From the NCBI RefSeq assembly GCF_022682305.1, contig NZ_CP093528.1, forward strand, positions 1,873,501 to 1,937,500: DNA of 64,000 nucleotides, in the 5' to 3' direction. A program made the translations under genes and the position numbers. The stretch comes from Shinella zoogloeoides. GTDB lineage: Bacteria; Pseudomonadota; Alphaproteobacteria; Rhizobiales; Rhizobiaceae. Below the pieces are notes generated by a model. That model had not been told where the DNA came from and did no database searches. It worked only from the letters and a program-made list of their open reading frames with translations. Positions 45,434 through 56,618 of this stretch are shown piece by piece (position 1 is the stretch's first letter; each line of letters opens with the position of its first letter).

Positions 45434-46069
45434 ATGGCCGACGAACTGATATTCTACAGCAACCCCATGTCGCGCGGCCGCATCGCCCGCTGGATGCTGG
45501 AGGAAGCAGGCGCGCCCTACCGCGTCGAATGGCTGGCTTTCGAAGGCTCGATCAAGTCGCCCGACTATCTCGCGATCAACCCGATGGGCAAGGTGCCTGC
45601 CATCCGCCACGGCAAGACGGTCGTCACCGAAGCCGCCGCGATCTGCGCCTATATGGCGGACGCCTTCCCCGAGGCGGGCCTTGCGCCGCCGACAAACCAG
45701 CGCGGGGATTACTATCGCTGGCTCTTCTTCGCGGCCGGGCCGCTGGAAATGGCCGTTTCCGTCAAGGCCTTCGGGCTGGCGGTGCCGAAGGAGCGCGAGC
45801 GCAGCATCGGCAGCGGCAGCTACGAATCGGTGATGGACACCCTCGCCTACGCCGTCACGCGCCATCCCTACATCACCGGCGACCTCTTCACGGCGGCCGA
45901 TGTCTATGTCGGCTCGCATATCAGTTGGGGCCTGCAATTCGGCACGCTCGAAGCCCGGCCGGAATTCACGGCCTATTGGGACCGCCTGAAGGACCGCCCC
46001 GCCTATCTCAAGGCGAAGGCCCTCGACGACGAGGAGATGCACCGCCAGCTTGCCGCAGCGAAGGGCTGA
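45434..46069 (+). CDS. Glutathione S-transferase family protein
   Basis: A 211-residue glutathione transferase: an N-terminal thioredoxin fold (ELIFYSNPMSRGRIARWML, INPMGKVPAI with the cis-proline, TEAAAICAYMAD with the glutamate-binding TEA) and an all-helical C-terminal half (YITGDLFTAADVYVGSHISW). Ser 9 or Ser 13 in SNPMSRG may activate glutathione. The substrate is unknown. AGGAG precedes the ATG. The gene stands alone after icd. Confidence 0.92.
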   Translation: MADELIFYSNPMSRGRIARWMLEEAGAPYRVEWLAFEGSIKSPDYLAINPMGKVPAIRHGKTVVTEAAAICAYMADAFPEAGLAPPTNQRGDYYRWLFFAAGPLEMAVSVKAFGLAVPKERERSIGSGSYESVMDTLAYAVTRHPYITGDLFTAADVYVGSHISWGLQFGTLEARPEFTAYWDRLKDRPAYLKAKALDDEEMHRQLAAAKG

Positions 46070-46095
46070 CAGGCGTCACCGCACGTCTCTTTCAC

Positions 46096-46176
46096 CATCC
46101 TCGGGCTTGTCCCAAGAATCTGCCGACGCACCCGAAATTGCAGCTTTTGCAGATGCTTGGCACAAGGCCTAGCATC
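46096..46176. repeat. Degenerate palindromic intergenic element (RIME-like), copy 1
   Basis: Two 28-base arms (46096-46123 and 46149-46176) are complementary at about 22 of 28 positions around a 25-base centre. The arm core (CTCGGGCTTGTCCCAAG) resembles rhizobial RIME palindromes, and a related copy is at 56619-56702. It lies between the convergent transferase and AraC genes. Confidence 0.65.
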
Positions 46177-46218
46177 ACGCACTGGGTGGCGAAATTAGAA
46201 GGACAACACCACGTCTCG

Positions 46219-47088
46219 CTAAGCCGCCGCGGCCACCGATTGAAGCGGCAAGCAAATCTCCGTCAAAAGCTCATTCGGCGGCACTTCGCGCGGATTGTTG
46301 AGATAGGCTTCGAACATCACCTCGTCGCGGATCGAGCGGCCGGAGGCTGGCAGCCAGGTGCCGTAGAGCCAGCGGTACGCCGCGCCCATATTGGCATAGG
46401 GTCCCTTGTGGCGCAGGACGGCATAGTCGCCGCCGGCCAGCATGCGTGACACCAGCGGCGCCTCGGCCGGAACGTCCGCGCCGGCCGTCACGCAGGCGAA
46501 GGAACGCAGCTTTTCCTCCACAACGAGATCGGGATCGTCGAGGAAAAGGCCGATCATCCGCATGTCCGGCTGAAAGATGTTACGGGAGAACAGTGTGCCG
46601 TAGAGCGCCTCGAAGGCCTTGCCGATGCCCATATAGGAACCGGAATGGGGAACGCAGAGCAGCCTCTGCGCGGGAAGAGTGGTGATGGCGACGTCGAACA
46701 TGCGGGAGGACTCCTTGTCGTTTCCAGGGGCGTAGGCGCGATGGGATCCCTCCCTCCGGTAGCGCGCCGGCGGCATGCCATAGGCAGCCGCGAAGGTGCG
46801 CGTGAAGGATTGCAGGTTGGGATAGCCCCAGCGCGCGGCGATGTCCCGCACGGAGCGCTCGCTACGCACCAGATCGCCGGCCGCACGATGCAGGCGCAGG
46901 CGGCGGACGGTCGTCGCCAGCGTCTCGTTGTGCACGGCGCGGTAGACCCGGTGCCAGTGATGGGCGGAAAGGCAGGCGATCTCCGACAGCCGGTCGAGGT
47001 CCATGTCCTCGTCCAGATGCTCGTGGATATAGGCCGAGACGCGCAGCAACCGCTTCTCGTATGTCGCCCAGATCTCGCTTTCGCCCAT
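46219..47088 (-). CDS. AraC family regulator with GyrI-like effector domain
   Basis: A 289-residue regulator. The N-terminal AraC double helix-turn-helix (about 10-115) is seen in LSEIACLSAHHWHRVYRAVH and VRDIAARWGYPNLQSFTRTF. The C-terminal half (about 130-280) is a GyrI/Rob-like small-molecule-binding domain (LPAQRLLCVPHSGSYMGIGK, ending NPREVPPNELLTEICLPL). Relatives respond to drugs or cationic compounds. AGGGA precedes the ATG. It is divergent from the SulP gene with 181 bases between, so it may regulate that gene, but no operator stood out. Confidence 0.9.
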   Translation of the reverse strand: MGESEIWATYEKRLLRVSAYIHEHLDEDMDLDRLSEIACLSAHHWHRVYRAVHNETLATTVRRLRLHRAAGDLVRSERSVRDIAARWGYPNLQSFTRTFAAAYGMPPARYRREGSHRAYAPGNDKESSRMFDVAITTLPAQRLLCVPHSGSYMGIGKAFEALYGTLFSRNIFQPDMRMIGLFLDDPDLVVEEKLRSFACVTAGADVPAEAPLVSRMLAGGDYAVLRHKGPYANMGAAYRWLYGTWLPASGRSIRDEVMFEAYLNNPREVPPNELLTEICLPLQSVAAAA

Positions 47089-47269
47089 GCCGTTTCCCTC
47101 TCGTCGGAACGCATTCAACCAAGCACGGCGCGATTTCACAAATCCTGCGCTCTTGCCGCGCCCTGCAATTTTCGCAAGGCTTTGCGCTCCGTCATTGCAA
47201 AATCGGGCGACTCGGCGTGAAATCCCCTCGCCGGCCCCTTTTCCAACCCACCGGCCTTCCGAGGCTCCC

Positions 47270-48949
47270 ATGACGGATACATTGATGCCGAAGCTCGCCA
47301 GCGTCTTCGCGGAGGGCTACGGACCAGCGCGCCTGCGGGCCGATGCACTTTCCGGGCTGACGGTGGCGATTGTCGCGCTGCCGCTTTCCATGGCCATCGC
47401 CATCGCCTCCGGCGTCACGCCGGACCGGGGACTGTATACGGCCATCGTCGGCGGTTTCCTCGTTTCCGCGCTCGGCGGCAGCCGGTTCCAGGTGGGCGGC
47501 CCGGCGGGCGCCTTCATCGTTCTCGTCGCGGCGACCGTCGCGCGCCACGGCGTCGAAGGGTTGCTGCTCGCCACCTTCCTTTCCGGCCTGATGCTGGCGG
47601 CAGCCGGCTATCTGAGGCTTGGAAAATATATCAAGTTCATCCCCTATCCCGTGACGGTCGGCTTCACCGCCGGCATCGCCGTGATCATTTTCGCCAGCCA
47701 GATCAGCGAACTCTTCGGCCTGAGACTCGATGGCCGCGAACCAGGACCGATCCTCGAAAAGCTCACCGCGCTCTGGGCGGCAAGGGAAAGCTTCAATCCG
47801 GCCGCCTTCGGCGTCGCGGGACTGACCGTCGCGATCATCCTGCTCCTGCGCCGTCTGCGTCCCTCCTGGCCGCACCTCCTGATCGCCGTCACGGTCGCCT
47901 CCGTCGCGACGGCCCTCCTCTCGCTGCCGGCGGAGACGATCGGCACGCGTTTCGGCGGCATACCGCGCAGCCTGCCGGTGCCGGCGCTGCCGTCCTTTTC
48001 ACCGGACCTCGTCCTCGCCGTGCTGCCCGACGCGGTAGCCTTCGCCCTGCTCGGCGCCATCGAATCGCTGCTGTCGGCAGTCGTGGCGGACGGCATGACC
48101 GGCCGGCGGCATCGCTCCAGCATGGAACTGGTCGCACAGGGCTTCGCCAATGTTGGCTCGGCGCTCTTCGGCGGCATCTGCGTGACCGGCACCATCGCCC
48201 GCACTGCCACGAACGTGCGCTCGGGCGCCACCAGCCCGGTCTCCGGCATGCTGCATGCCGCCTTCCTGCTTCTCTTCATGCTCGTCGCCGCGCCGCTCGC
48301 CAGCTATATCCCGCTTGCCGCCCTTGCCGGCGTGCTCGCCGTCGTCGCCTTCAACATGGTGGAGCGCCCGGCCATCGCCGCCCTGCTGCGCGCCTCGCGG
48401 GGCGACGCCGCCGTACTCGCCGTCACCTTCCTGCTCGTCGTCTTCCGCGACCTGACGGAGGGCATCGTCGTCGGCTTCCTGCTCGGGGCCGTGCTTTTCA
48501 TCGACCGCATGGGCAAGGCCGTGAACATCCGCGAGGAAAGCGTGCCGCGCCTCGTGCGCGCCATAGAGGAGGCCGGCGAGGATGGAAGCGCGCCGGAGCG
48601 GCCGGTGGTGGCGGACGATCCCGATACGGTGATCTACCGCATCAGCGGCGTGTTCTTCTTCGGCGCGGCGGCCAGCGTCGGCTCGGTGCTCGATCGCATC
48701 GCCGACCAGCGGCGCAACTTCGTGCTCGACTGCACGGATGTGCCGCTGCTCGATTCCACGGCCGCAAGCGTCATCGAGGGGCTGGTGCGCAAGGCGGAGC
48801 GCACGGGCGTGCGCGTCTTCATCGCAGGGCTGAAACCCGAGCTGCGCAAGCTGCTGGAGGCCCATGATCTGCACGCGCCGCGCCTGACCTTCAGCCCCGG
48901 TGTCGACGCCGCCATGGCCGAGATCGCTGCAAGCAGGCCAGATCGTTAG
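47270..48949 (+). CDS. SulP family anion transporter with STAS domain
   Basis: A 559-residue SLC26/SulP transporter with 10-14 membrane segments (about 25-435) followed by a STAS domain (about 450-555). Family signatures include GLTVAIVALPLSMAIAIASG near 30 and GGSRFQVGGPAGAFIVLVAA near 70. The STAS region has VPLLDSTAASVIEGL with the conserved Asp-Ser. It may carry sulfate, bicarbonate or another anion; the family does not decide. Its last four bases overlap the end of the convergent GGDEF gene. Confidence 0.92.
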   Translation: MTDTLMPKLASVFAEGYGPARLRADALSGLTVAIVALPLSMAIAIASGVTPDRGLYTAIVGGFLVSALGGSRFQVGGPAGAFIVLVAATVARHGVEGLLLATFLSGLMLAAAGYLRLGKYIKFIPYPVTVGFTAGIAVIIFASQISELFGLRLDGREPGPILEKLTALWAARESFNPAAFGVAGLTVAIILLLRRLRPSWPHLLIAVTVASVATALLSLPAETIGTRFGGIPRSLPVPALPSFSPDLVLAVLPDAVAFALLGAIESLLSAVVADGMTGRRHRSSMELVAQGFANVGSALFGGICVTGTIARTATNVRSGATSPVSGMLHAAFLLLFMLVAAPLASYIPLAALAGVLAVVAFNMVERPAIAALLRASRGDAAVLAVTFLLVVFRDLTEGIVVGFLLGAVLFIDRMGKAVNIREESVPRLVRAIEEAGEDGSAPERPVVADDPDTVIYRISGVFFFGAAASVGSVLDRIADQRRNFVLDCTDVPLLDSTAASVIEGLVRKAERTGVRVFIAGLKPELRKLLEAHDLHAPRLTFSPGVDAAMAEIAASRPDR

Positions 48950-50208
48950 CTGGCTATCGATGCATCCGCGGCCGGCGGGCGCATGCGTTCGGCAAGCTCG
49001 GCAAGCATGCCGCCCGGCGTTGCCCGCATCACCCGGTTGCGGCCGGCTTCCTTGGCCGCATAGAGCGCATTATCGGCGGCTGAATGCAGGCGGTCGAAAT
49101 CCGCCCCGACAGTGGCCACATCCGCAAGGCCGACGCTGACCGAAACGCCGATCTCCCGGCCCTCGCACACCACGGACATGGCCGCGACGTCGGCGCGCAG
49201 CATTTCGGCGAATGCCTGCGCCCTGTCGATATCGTGGCGCGGCGCGAAGAGCGCGAACTCCTCGCCGCCGAAACGGCTGAACAGCATGCCTTCCTCCAGC
49301 GAGGCGGAGACCTGCGCGGAAAAACGCTTTAGCACCACGTCACCGGCGACGTGGCCGTGGCTGTCGTTGATCGCCTTGAAACGGTCGAGGTCGAAAACCA
49401 TCAGCGTGCCCTGCGCCTTACGGGAAAGGCGGGCCTGCATGTCCTCGAGGAACGATCCGCGATTGGCGATGCCGGTCAGCCCATCGGTGCGCGAGGCCTG
49501 CCGGTACAGCGCCTCGCCGCGCTCCTTGATGAGCACCAGCATGGCGACGGCGGCCAGGATCGTATGGGCGAAAAGCTCCAGCGAGAAGGCCGCGAACCAT
49601 GCGGAATAGGCCGTTCCATGGGCGAACGAGGCGGGAAAGAGCAGCGCCATCGGAATGCGCAGGGAATAGATGATGCCGTGGCTGAGGAAGAAGATGGCGG
49701 ACATGGTGCGCGTCGGCAGCGGCTCGCGGCTGCGCCCACGCAGGATATCGATCCCCATCCAGAGGGAATAGGCGGTGATGATCACCGAACTGACGACGAT
49801 GCGGTTGTTCACGTCGTCCGTGACCTTCGGCACTAGCAGATAAGCAAGGCACCAGAGGACGGGACCGGCCAGCACGACCGACAGATAGGCCGGCCGCCGG
49901 TCGAAGACCCGGAACCCCGCCCACATCAGGGCATAGCCGAGCGCCGCCAGCATGTTGCTGAACCCCACGGTCAGCATCGGCAGCCCCATGGGACGCAGCG
50001 CATAGAGAAGGGTGCAGAGGGAGCCTACCCACATGGAAAGGCACCAGTATCCGGCGGCGGCATGCCGCCGGTCGGTCAGCCAGACCTGCAGCATGAATAT
50101 CCCGACGACCATGGTCGACAGGAAGGTACAGATCATCAAGGTCGATATGCTGACGACATTTTCAATCAAGGCATGCACTCCAAGCGTGCAGAGCCTAAAG
50201 ATAAACAT
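48946..50208 (-). CDS. Membrane GGDEF diguanylate cyclase
   Basis: A protein of about 420 residues with some six or seven membrane segments in the first 225 residues (LMICTFLSTMVVGIFMLQVW, PAYLSVVLAGPVLWCLAYLL and others) and a C-terminal GGDEF domain with LTGIANRGSF, the active motif in SRFGGEEFALF, and no RxxD inhibitory site. It should synthesise cyclic di-GMP. The start is uncertain: this ATG lacks a ribosome site; a TTG at 50169 preceded by GGAG (spacing eight) would give MIENVVSISTLMIC; a GTG at 50253 is a third choice. Confidence 0.85.
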   Translation of the reverse strand: MFIFRLCTLGVHALIENVVSISTLMICTFLSTMVVGIFMLQVWLTDRRHAAAGYWCLSMWVGSLCTLLYALRPMGLPMLTVGFSNMLAALGYALMWAGFRVFDRRPAYLSVVLAGPVLWCLAYLLVPKVTDDVNNRIVVSSVIITAYSLWMGIDILRGRSREPLPTRTMSAIFFLSHGIIYSLRIPMALLFPASFAHGTAYSAWFAAFSLELFAHTILAAVAMLVLIKERGEALYRQASRTDGLTGIANRGSFLEDMQARLSRKAQGTLMVFDLDRFKAINDSHGHVAGDVVLKRFSAQVSASLEEGMLFSRFGGEEFALFAPRHDIDRAQAFAEMLRADVAAMSVVCEGREIGVSVSVGLADVATVGADFDRLHSAADNALYAAKEAGRNRVMRATPGGMLAELAERMRPPAADASIAS

Positions 50209-50277
50209 TGAAGACTTCGCAAACGCGAACGGCGGACCGAAGCCCGCCGTCACAGCCTTGAACTTTCGAAGGAAACG

Positions 50278-52938
50278 TCAGCCGGCGATGGCCGCGGCAA
50301 CCGCCTCGATGGCGTCCGCCGCCTTGCTGCCGTCCGGACCGCCGGCCTGCGCCATGTCGGGACGTCCGCCACCGCCCTTGCCGCCGAGCGCCTCGGAGGC
50401 GCGACGCACCAGATCGACGGCGCTGAACCGGCCGGTCAGGTCGTCCGTCACGGCGACCACGGCGCTCGCCTTGCCATCCGCCGACACGCCGACGAAGGTG
50501 ACGACGCCGGAACCGAGACTCTTCTTGCCCTCGTCCGCAAGGCTCTTCAGGTCCTTCGGCTCGACGCCGGTAACGGCCTTGCCGAGATACTTGACGCCGG
50601 CGACCTCACGCACGCCATCGTCGCCGCCGGCCGAGCCGCCGGAAAGCGCCAGCTTCTTCTTGGCCTCGGTCAGCTCGCGCTCCAGCTTGCGGCGCTCATC
50701 GACCAGCGCCTCGACGCGGGAAAGCACTTCGCCCGGCTGGGCCTTCAGCGTGGTGGCAAGCGCCTTCACGCGCTCGTCCTGCTCGGCGAGATAGGCGCGG
50801 GCCGCCTCACCGGTCAGCGCCTCGAGGCGGCGAACGCCGGAACCGACGGCACTGTCGGAGAGGATGCGCACCAGACCGATCTCACCCGTGGCGGAAACAT
50901 GCGTGCCACCGCAAAGCTCGACCGAATAGGACCGGTTCGCCTTGGCGCCGCGAACGCCCGTGCCCATGGAAACGACGCGCACCTCATCGCCGTATTTTTC
51001 GCCGAAGAGCGCCATCGCGCCCTCGGCAATGGCGTCGTCCACCGTCATCAAACGGGTGGTGACCGGCGAATTCTGCACGATGATCTCGTTCGCCATATCC
51101 TCGATGACGCGCAGCTCTTCCGCCGTCATCGGCTTGGGATGCGAGACGTCGAAGCGCAGGCGTTCCGGCGCGACCAGCGAGCCTTTCTGGGCGACATGGG
51201 TGCCGAGCACCTCACGCAGCGCCTCGTGCAGCAGGTGGGTCGCCGAATGGTTGGCGCGAAGGCGCGAGCGGCGGGCGTGATCGACCGTCAGCGCAACGGC
51301 GTCGCCGATCTTCAGCGTGCCTTCGACGACGGTCGCGACATGCACGAAGAGGCCTTCGCCCTTCTTCTGCGTGTCCGCGACGGTGAGCCGGGCATTATCG
51401 GCGGAAATCGTGCCGGTATCGCCCATCTGGCCGCCGGATTCGCCATAGAACGGCGTCTGGTTGATGACAAGCTGCACCTGATCGCCGGCATTGGCGGCCT
51501 CGACCGCCTTGCCGTCGCGCACGATCGCCTGGACGACGCCTTCGGCGGTCTCGGTGTCGTAGCCGAGGAATTCGCTCGCACCGAGCTTTTCCTTCAGCTC
51601 GAACCAGATAGTCTCCGTCGCCTTGTCGCCGGAGCCGGCCCAGTGCGAGCGGGCTTCGGCCTTCTGGCGCTCCATGGCGTCCGTGAAGCCGGAAAGGTCG
51701 ACGCCGATTTCGCGGGCGCGCAGCGCGTCCTGGGTCAGGTCGAGCGGGAAGCCGTAGGTGTCGTAGAGCTTGAAGGCGGTCTCACCATCCAGCATATCGC
51801 CCTTGCCGAGCGTGTCGGTGGCGTCGGAAAGCAGGTTCAGGCCGCGCTCCAGCGTCGTGCGGAAACGGGTCTCCTCCAGCTTCAGCGTCTCGGAGATCAG
51901 CGCCTCGGCGCGCTGCAACTCGGGATAGGCGCGGCCCATCTCGCCGACCAGCGTGGGCAGCAGCTTCCACATCAGCGGTTCCTTCGCGCCGAGAAGCTGG
52001 GCATGGCGCATGGCGCGGCGCATGATGCGGCGCAGCACGTAGCCGCGGCCGTCCTTGGCCGGCAGGACACCGTCGGCGATCAGGAAGGCGGAGGAGCGCA
52101 GGTGGTCGGCGATGACGCGGTGGCTGGCGCGGGCCTCGCCCTCGGCGGCCACGCCGGTCGCCTCCACGGAGGCGTCGATCAGCGCGCGGAAGAGGTCGAT
52201 GTCATAGTTGTCGTGCTTGCCCTGGAGCAGCGCGGCGATGCGCTCGAGGCCCATGCCGGTGTCGATGGACGGACGCGGCAGGTCGACGCGCTCTTCCTTC
52301 GTGATCTGCTCGAACTGCATGAAGACAAGGTTCCAGATCTCGATGAAGCGGTCGCCGTCCTCTTCCAGCGAGCCGGGCGGACCGCCCCAGATATGGTCGC
52401 CGTGGTCGTAGAAGATTTCCGAACAGGGACCGCACGGGCCGGTATCGCCCATTGCCCAGAAATTGTCGCTGGTCGGGATACGGATGATGCGGTCGTCGGA
52501 AAAGCCGGCGATCTTCTTCCAGAGGTCGAAGGCCTGATCGTCCGTGTGGTAGACGGTGACGAGCAGACGGCTCTTGTCGATGCCGAATTCCTTCGTGATC
52601 AGGTTCCAGGCAAGCTCGATGGCGCGCTCCTTGAAGTAGTCGCCGAAGGAGAAGTTACCGAGCATCTCGAAGAAGGTGTGATGGCGTGCGGTATAGCCGA
52701 CATTGTCGAGGTCGTTGTGCTTGCCGCCGGCACGCACGCATTTCTGCGCCGTCGCCGCCGTGGAATAGGGACGTGTTTCAAGACCGGTGAAGACATTTTT
52801 GAACTGCACCATGCCCGCATTGGTGAACATCAGCGTCGGGTCGTTGCGCGGCACGAGCGGGCTGGAGGAAACGACCTCGTGGCCTTCCCTGCGGAAATAG
52901 TCGAGGAAAGTCGACCGGATCTCATTCACGCCGCTCAT
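50278..52938 (-). CDS. alaS: Alanyl-tRNA synthetase
   Basis: Charges tRNA-Ala. The 886-residue protein begins [20 protein letters not shown] and has the class II core ([20 protein letters not shown]), the editing domain zinc motif ([16 protein letters not shown] and [13 protein letters not shown]), and the C-terminal DHHA1-like [18 protein letters not shown] lies seven bases before the ATG. Open frame continues 83 codons upstream but this part lies in the leader. recA lies upstream in the same direction, behind its own terminator. Confidence 0.97.
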   Translation of the reverse strand: MSGVNEIRSTFLDYFRREGHEVVSSSPLVPRNDPTLMFTNAGMVQFKNVFTGLETRPYSTAATAQKCVRAGGKHNDLDNVGYTARHHTFFEMLGNFSFGDYFKERAIELAWNLITKEFGIDKSRLLVTVYHTDDQAFDLWKKIAGFSDDRIIRIPTSDNFWAMGDTGPCGPCSEIFYDHGDHIWGGPPGSLEEDGDRFIEIWNLVFMQFEQITKEERVDLPRPSIDTGMGLERIAALLQGKHDNYDIDLFRALIDASVEATGVAAEGEARASHRVIADHLRSSAFLIADGVLPAKDGRGYVLRRIMRRAMRHAQLLGAKEPLMWKLLPTLVGEMGRAYPELQRAEALISETLKLEETRFRTTLERGLNLLSDATDTLGKGDMLDGETAFKLYDTYGFPLDLTQDALRAREIGVDLSGFTDAMERQKAEARSHWAGSGDKATETIWFELKEKLGASEFLGYDTETAEGVVQAIVRDGKAVEAANAGDQVQLVINQTPFYGESGGQMGDTGTISADNARLTVADTQKKGEGLFVHVATVVEGTLKIGDAVALTVDHARRSRLRANHSATHLLHEALREVLGTHVAQKGSLVAPERLRFDVSHPKPMTAEELRVIEDMANEIIVQNSPVTTRLMTVDDAIAEGAMALFGEKYGDEVRVVSMGTGVRGAKANRSYSVELCGGTHVSATGEIGLVRILSDSAVGSGVRRLEALTGEAARAYLAEQDERVKALATTLKAQPGEVLSRVEALVDERRKLERELTEAKKKLALSGGSAGGDDGVREVAGVKYLGKAVTGVEPKDLKSLADEGKKSLGSGVVTFVGVSADGKASAVVAVTDDLTGRFSAVDLVRRASEALGGKGGGGRPDMAQAGGPDGSKAADAIEAVAAAIAG

Positions 52939-53152
52939 ATCGCGTCCTTCATCCTGGCGCTGCCTGTCCATGAGGCCGCGCATCATCCACCCAATGTCAC
53001 CTTCGGCGGAGGCGAAACCGCTCCACCGGCCGGAGTGCCCGCCGGATGCCCCTTCGGGCGCTCCATCCGCCAATTCCGCCGAAACTGCACACGCCGGCCG
53101 CCTTTCCCTGGAAAGGCCTTGAAACCGCGGGCGCGCGCGAGAATTGAAGGCT

Positions 53153-53180
53153 TTTATCGTCCGCACCCTTCCCTGTCCAG
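53153..53180 (-). promoter_or_regulatory. Possible alaS promoter
   Basis: On the minus strand CTGGAC is followed after 16 bases by GATAAA, close to the rhizobial CTTGAC consensus. It would start transcription about 207 bases before the alaS ATG and lies just past the recA terminator. Confidence 0.4.
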
Positions 53181-53185
53181 ACACC

Positions 53186-53220
53186 AAAAAACCGGCCTTT
53201 CATGAAGAAGAGGCCGGTTT
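53186..53220 (-). terminator. Rho-independent terminator of recA
   Basis: Perfect 10-bp stem AAACCGGCCT / AGGCCGGTTT with a twelve-base loop. On the minus strand a T run follows. It lies 78 bases after the recA stop. Confidence 0.85.
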
Positions 53221-53297
53221 CCGGGTTATCGTTCCGCAGGAGGCGCTATCGCAAACCGATCCGTTTCATGCGGAGGGGCACAAGGCGCCGGGAGCGA

Positions 53298-54383
<1,086 letters not shown>

Positions 54384-54439
54384 TTGGTCCACCTTTAGGT
54401 TATTGAAGCAAGACAGGCAACGAAGCCGCCGATGAAAGC

Positions 54440-54468
54440 TATGTACACATTTTGTTCTTATTTTGCAA
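54440..54468 (-). promoter_or_regulatory. recA promoter with LexA (SOS) operator
   Basis: On the minus strand -35 TTGCAA (54463-54468) and -10 TACATA (54440-54445) are 17 bases apart. The palindromic rhizobial recA operator TTG-N11-CAA occupies 54452-54468, overlapping the -35 box; GAAC inside it matches half of the alphaproteobacterial SOS box GAAC-N7-GAAC. Damage-inducible control by LexA is therefore expected. Confidence 0.75.
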
Positions 54469-54618
54469 GACACATTCATCCCATTGAATGATTTTGATAA
54501 TCGAGAGCGTGTTCTATTTTCGTTTCAGGTGGATAAGCGCCATGCAGGAACAGGAGAAAGCCCGCCGCCGGGCACGGCCGCGACGGCCGAATCGGCGGGC
54601 GGGACGCGAAGGAAGACG

Positions 54619-55566
54619 ATGACCGTGAGGACGATACTGGTGATGGGCGGCGCCCATGTGGACAGGCGCGGACGGATCGCCGGCGAGACCGTGCCGGGAG
54701 CGAGCAACCCGGGCGCCTGGTTCGTGGAAGCGGGCGGCGGGGCCTTCAACGCGGCGCGCAATCTCGCGCGGCTCGGCCATCGGGTGCGGCTCGTTTCGCC
54801 GCGCGGCGGGGATGCGGACGGCGATATCGTCGCCGCGGCCGCCGAGGCAGCGGGCGTCGAGGACACGCCCTTCACCTTCCTCGATCGGGCGACGCCGAGC
54901 TATACGGCGATCATCGAGCGGGACGGCAACCTCGTCATCGCGCTTGCCGACATGGAGCTTTACCGGCTGTTCTCCCCGCGCCGCCTGCAGCAGCGGGCGA
55001 TGCGCGAGGCGATGCAGGCGGCCGGCCTCATCCTCACCGACGCCAATCTTCCGGCTGAAACGCTCGCCGCCATGACCGGCGCGGCCAGGACGGCGGGCGT
55101 GCCGATCGCCGGCATCGCCATCTCGCCGGCAAAGGTGGTGCGGTTCCAGGAAAGCCTTTCCGCCCTCGCCTTCCTGTTCATGAACGAGGCGGAGGCGCGC
55201 ACGCTGACGGGAGAGGCGCCGGACGATCCCGCCGACTGGCCGAAGGCGCTACGCGCCACCGGCCTTGCCGCCGGCGTCGTGACGCGCGGCGGCCGGGGCG
55301 TGATCGCCTTCGACCAGGAGAGCGCAGCGCTGGTGGTTCCGCCGGATATCCCGGCGCTCGGCGACGTCACCGGCGCGGGCGATTCGCTCGCCTCCGGCTT
55401 CCTCAGCGCCTGGACGGGCGGCGCGACGATTTGCGAAGCCCTGCGCCATGGCGTCGCGGCGGCGGCGATCACCGTCCGCTCGCCGCTGGCCGTCGCCGAG
55501 GAAATGTCGAGGACGGCGCTTGCGGATGCACTTTCGCTTGTGCCGGACGCCGAAATCCTGTCATGA
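54619..55566 (+). CDS. psuK: PfkB-family carbohydrate kinase, probable pseudouridine kinase
   Basis: A 315-residue ribokinase-fold enzyme: GGAHVDRRGRIAGETVPGAS and FVEAGGGAFNAARNLARLGH near the N-terminus, and the catalytic DVTGAGDSLASGF near 250. Because psuG follows 58 bases later, the likely substrate is pseudouridine, giving pseudouridine 5'-phosphate for PsuG to split. AAGGA lies six bases before the ATG; upstream in-frame codons lack family similarity. It is divergent from recA. Confidence 0.87.
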   Translation: MTVRTILVMGGAHVDRRGRIAGETVPGASNPGAWFVEAGGGAFNAARNLARLGHRVRLVSPRGGDADGDIVAAAAEAAGVEDTPFTFLDRATPSYTAIIERDGNLVIALADMELYRLFSPRRLQQRAMREAMQAAGLILTDANLPAETLAAMTGAARTAGVPIAGIAISPAKVVRFQESLSALAFLFMNEAEARTLTGEAPDDPADWPKALRATGLAAGVVTRGGRGVIAFDQESAALVVPPDIPALGDVTGAGDSLASGFLSAWTGGATICEALRHGVAAAAITVRSPLAVAEEMSRTALADALSLVPDAEILS

Positions 55567-55624
55567 GACTTTTTTGCTCAAAATCCCGAGCAAGACTCCC
55601 CTGAGGACTCTCCAAGGAAACAGC

Positions 55625-56551
55625 ATGACCAGATCAGCCTCCCCCCTCCTGCCCATGCGCACTTCGGCCGAGGTCGCCGCCGCCAAGGAACGCGGCGCAC
55701 CCATCGTCGCCCTCGAATCGACCATCATCACGCACGGCATGCCCTATCCGGGCAATCTCGACATGGCCCGCAGCGTCGAGCGCATCATCCGTGAACAGGG
55801 CGCCGTGCCGGCCACCATCGCCGTCATCGACGGCGTGCTGCATATCGGCCTAGAAGACGCCGAACTCGAAGCATTGTCGAAGACCGAAGGCGCGATGAAG
55901 GTCTCGCGCGCCGACATCGCCTTCGCCATCGCCGAGCGCCGCACCGGCGCCACCACGGTCGCCGCCACCATGATCGGCGCGGCCCGCGCCGGCATCAAGG
56001 TCTTCGCCACCGGCGGCATCGGCGGCGTGCATCGCGGCGCGGAAGAGAGCTTCGACATTTCCGCCGACCTCGAGGAACTGGCGCGCACCGGCGTCATCGT
56101 CATCTGCGCCGGCGCCAAGGCGATCCTCGACATTCCGAAGACGCTGGAAGTGCTGGAAACCCGCGGCGTGCCGGTCGTCACCTATGACAGCCCGGTCTTC
56201 CCGGCCTTCTGGTCGCGCGATTCCGGCCTTGCCAGCCCGCTGACCCTGAACAGCCCGGCCGCCATCGCCAATTTCCAGAAGGTGCGCGACCAGCTCGGCA
56301 TCAATGGCGGCATGCTGATCGCCAATCCCGTGCCGAAGGCGGACGAGATTCCGCGCGACGAGATGGAAATCTATATCGCCCGCGCGATCGACAATGCCGA
56401 ACGCGACGAGATCACCGGCAAGGCCGTGACGCCCTACCTCCTCGACAACCTCTTCCACCTGACGGACGGCCGCAGCCTGAAGACGAATATCGCGCTGGTG
56501 GAAAACAATGCGCGGCTCGCGGCGGAAATCGCCGTGGCGATGATCGATTGA
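55625..56551 (+). CDS. psuG: Pseudouridine-5'-phosphate glycosidase
   Basis: Cleaves pseudouridine 5'-phosphate to uracil and ribose 5-phosphate. The 308-residue protein has ALESTIITHGMPYPGNLDMA, the KVSRADIAFA block with the catalytic lysine region, GATTVAATMIGAARAGIKVF and FATGGIGGVHRG, all typical of PsuG. AAGGA precedes the ATG. With psuK it forms a complete pathway for salvaging RNA-derived pseudouridine. A hairpin terminator follows. Confidence 0.96.
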   Translation: MTRSASPLLPMRTSAEVAAAKERGAPIVALESTIITHGMPYPGNLDMARSVERIIREQGAVPATIAVIDGVLHIGLEDAELEALSKTEGAMKVSRADIAFAIAERRTGATTVAATMIGAARAGIKVFATGGIGGVHRGAEESFDISADLEELARTGVIVICAGAKAILDIPKTLEVLETRGVPVVTYDSPVFPAFWSRDSGLASPLTLNSPAAIANFQKVRDQLGINGGMLIANPVPKADEIPRDEMEIYIARAIDNAERDEITGKAVTPYLLDNLFHLTDGRSLKTNIALVENNARLAAEIAVAMID

Positions 56552-56559
56552 TCATGGAG

Positions 56560-56584
56560 AGCGGCCGGTTCTCCCGGCCGCTTT
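56560..56584 (+). terminator. Terminator of psuG
   Basis: Perfect 9-bp stem AGCGGCCGG / CCGGCCGCT with loop TTCTC, then a short T run. It begins nine bases after the psuG stop. Confidence 0.7.
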
Positions 56585-56618
56585 CGGACTGCCGCAAGGG
56601 TCCGAACCTTTCCTCACA

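Larger units (their letters stand above)
52939..53297. other. alaS leader / recA 3' region, no gene
   Basis: This 359-base stretch holds the recA terminator, the probable alaS promoter and an alaS leader of about 207 bases. The leader contains a CCTTTCC/GGAAAGG inverted repeat near 53101-53117. I see no convincing coding sequence; open frames across it are extensions of alaS. Confidence 0.6.
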
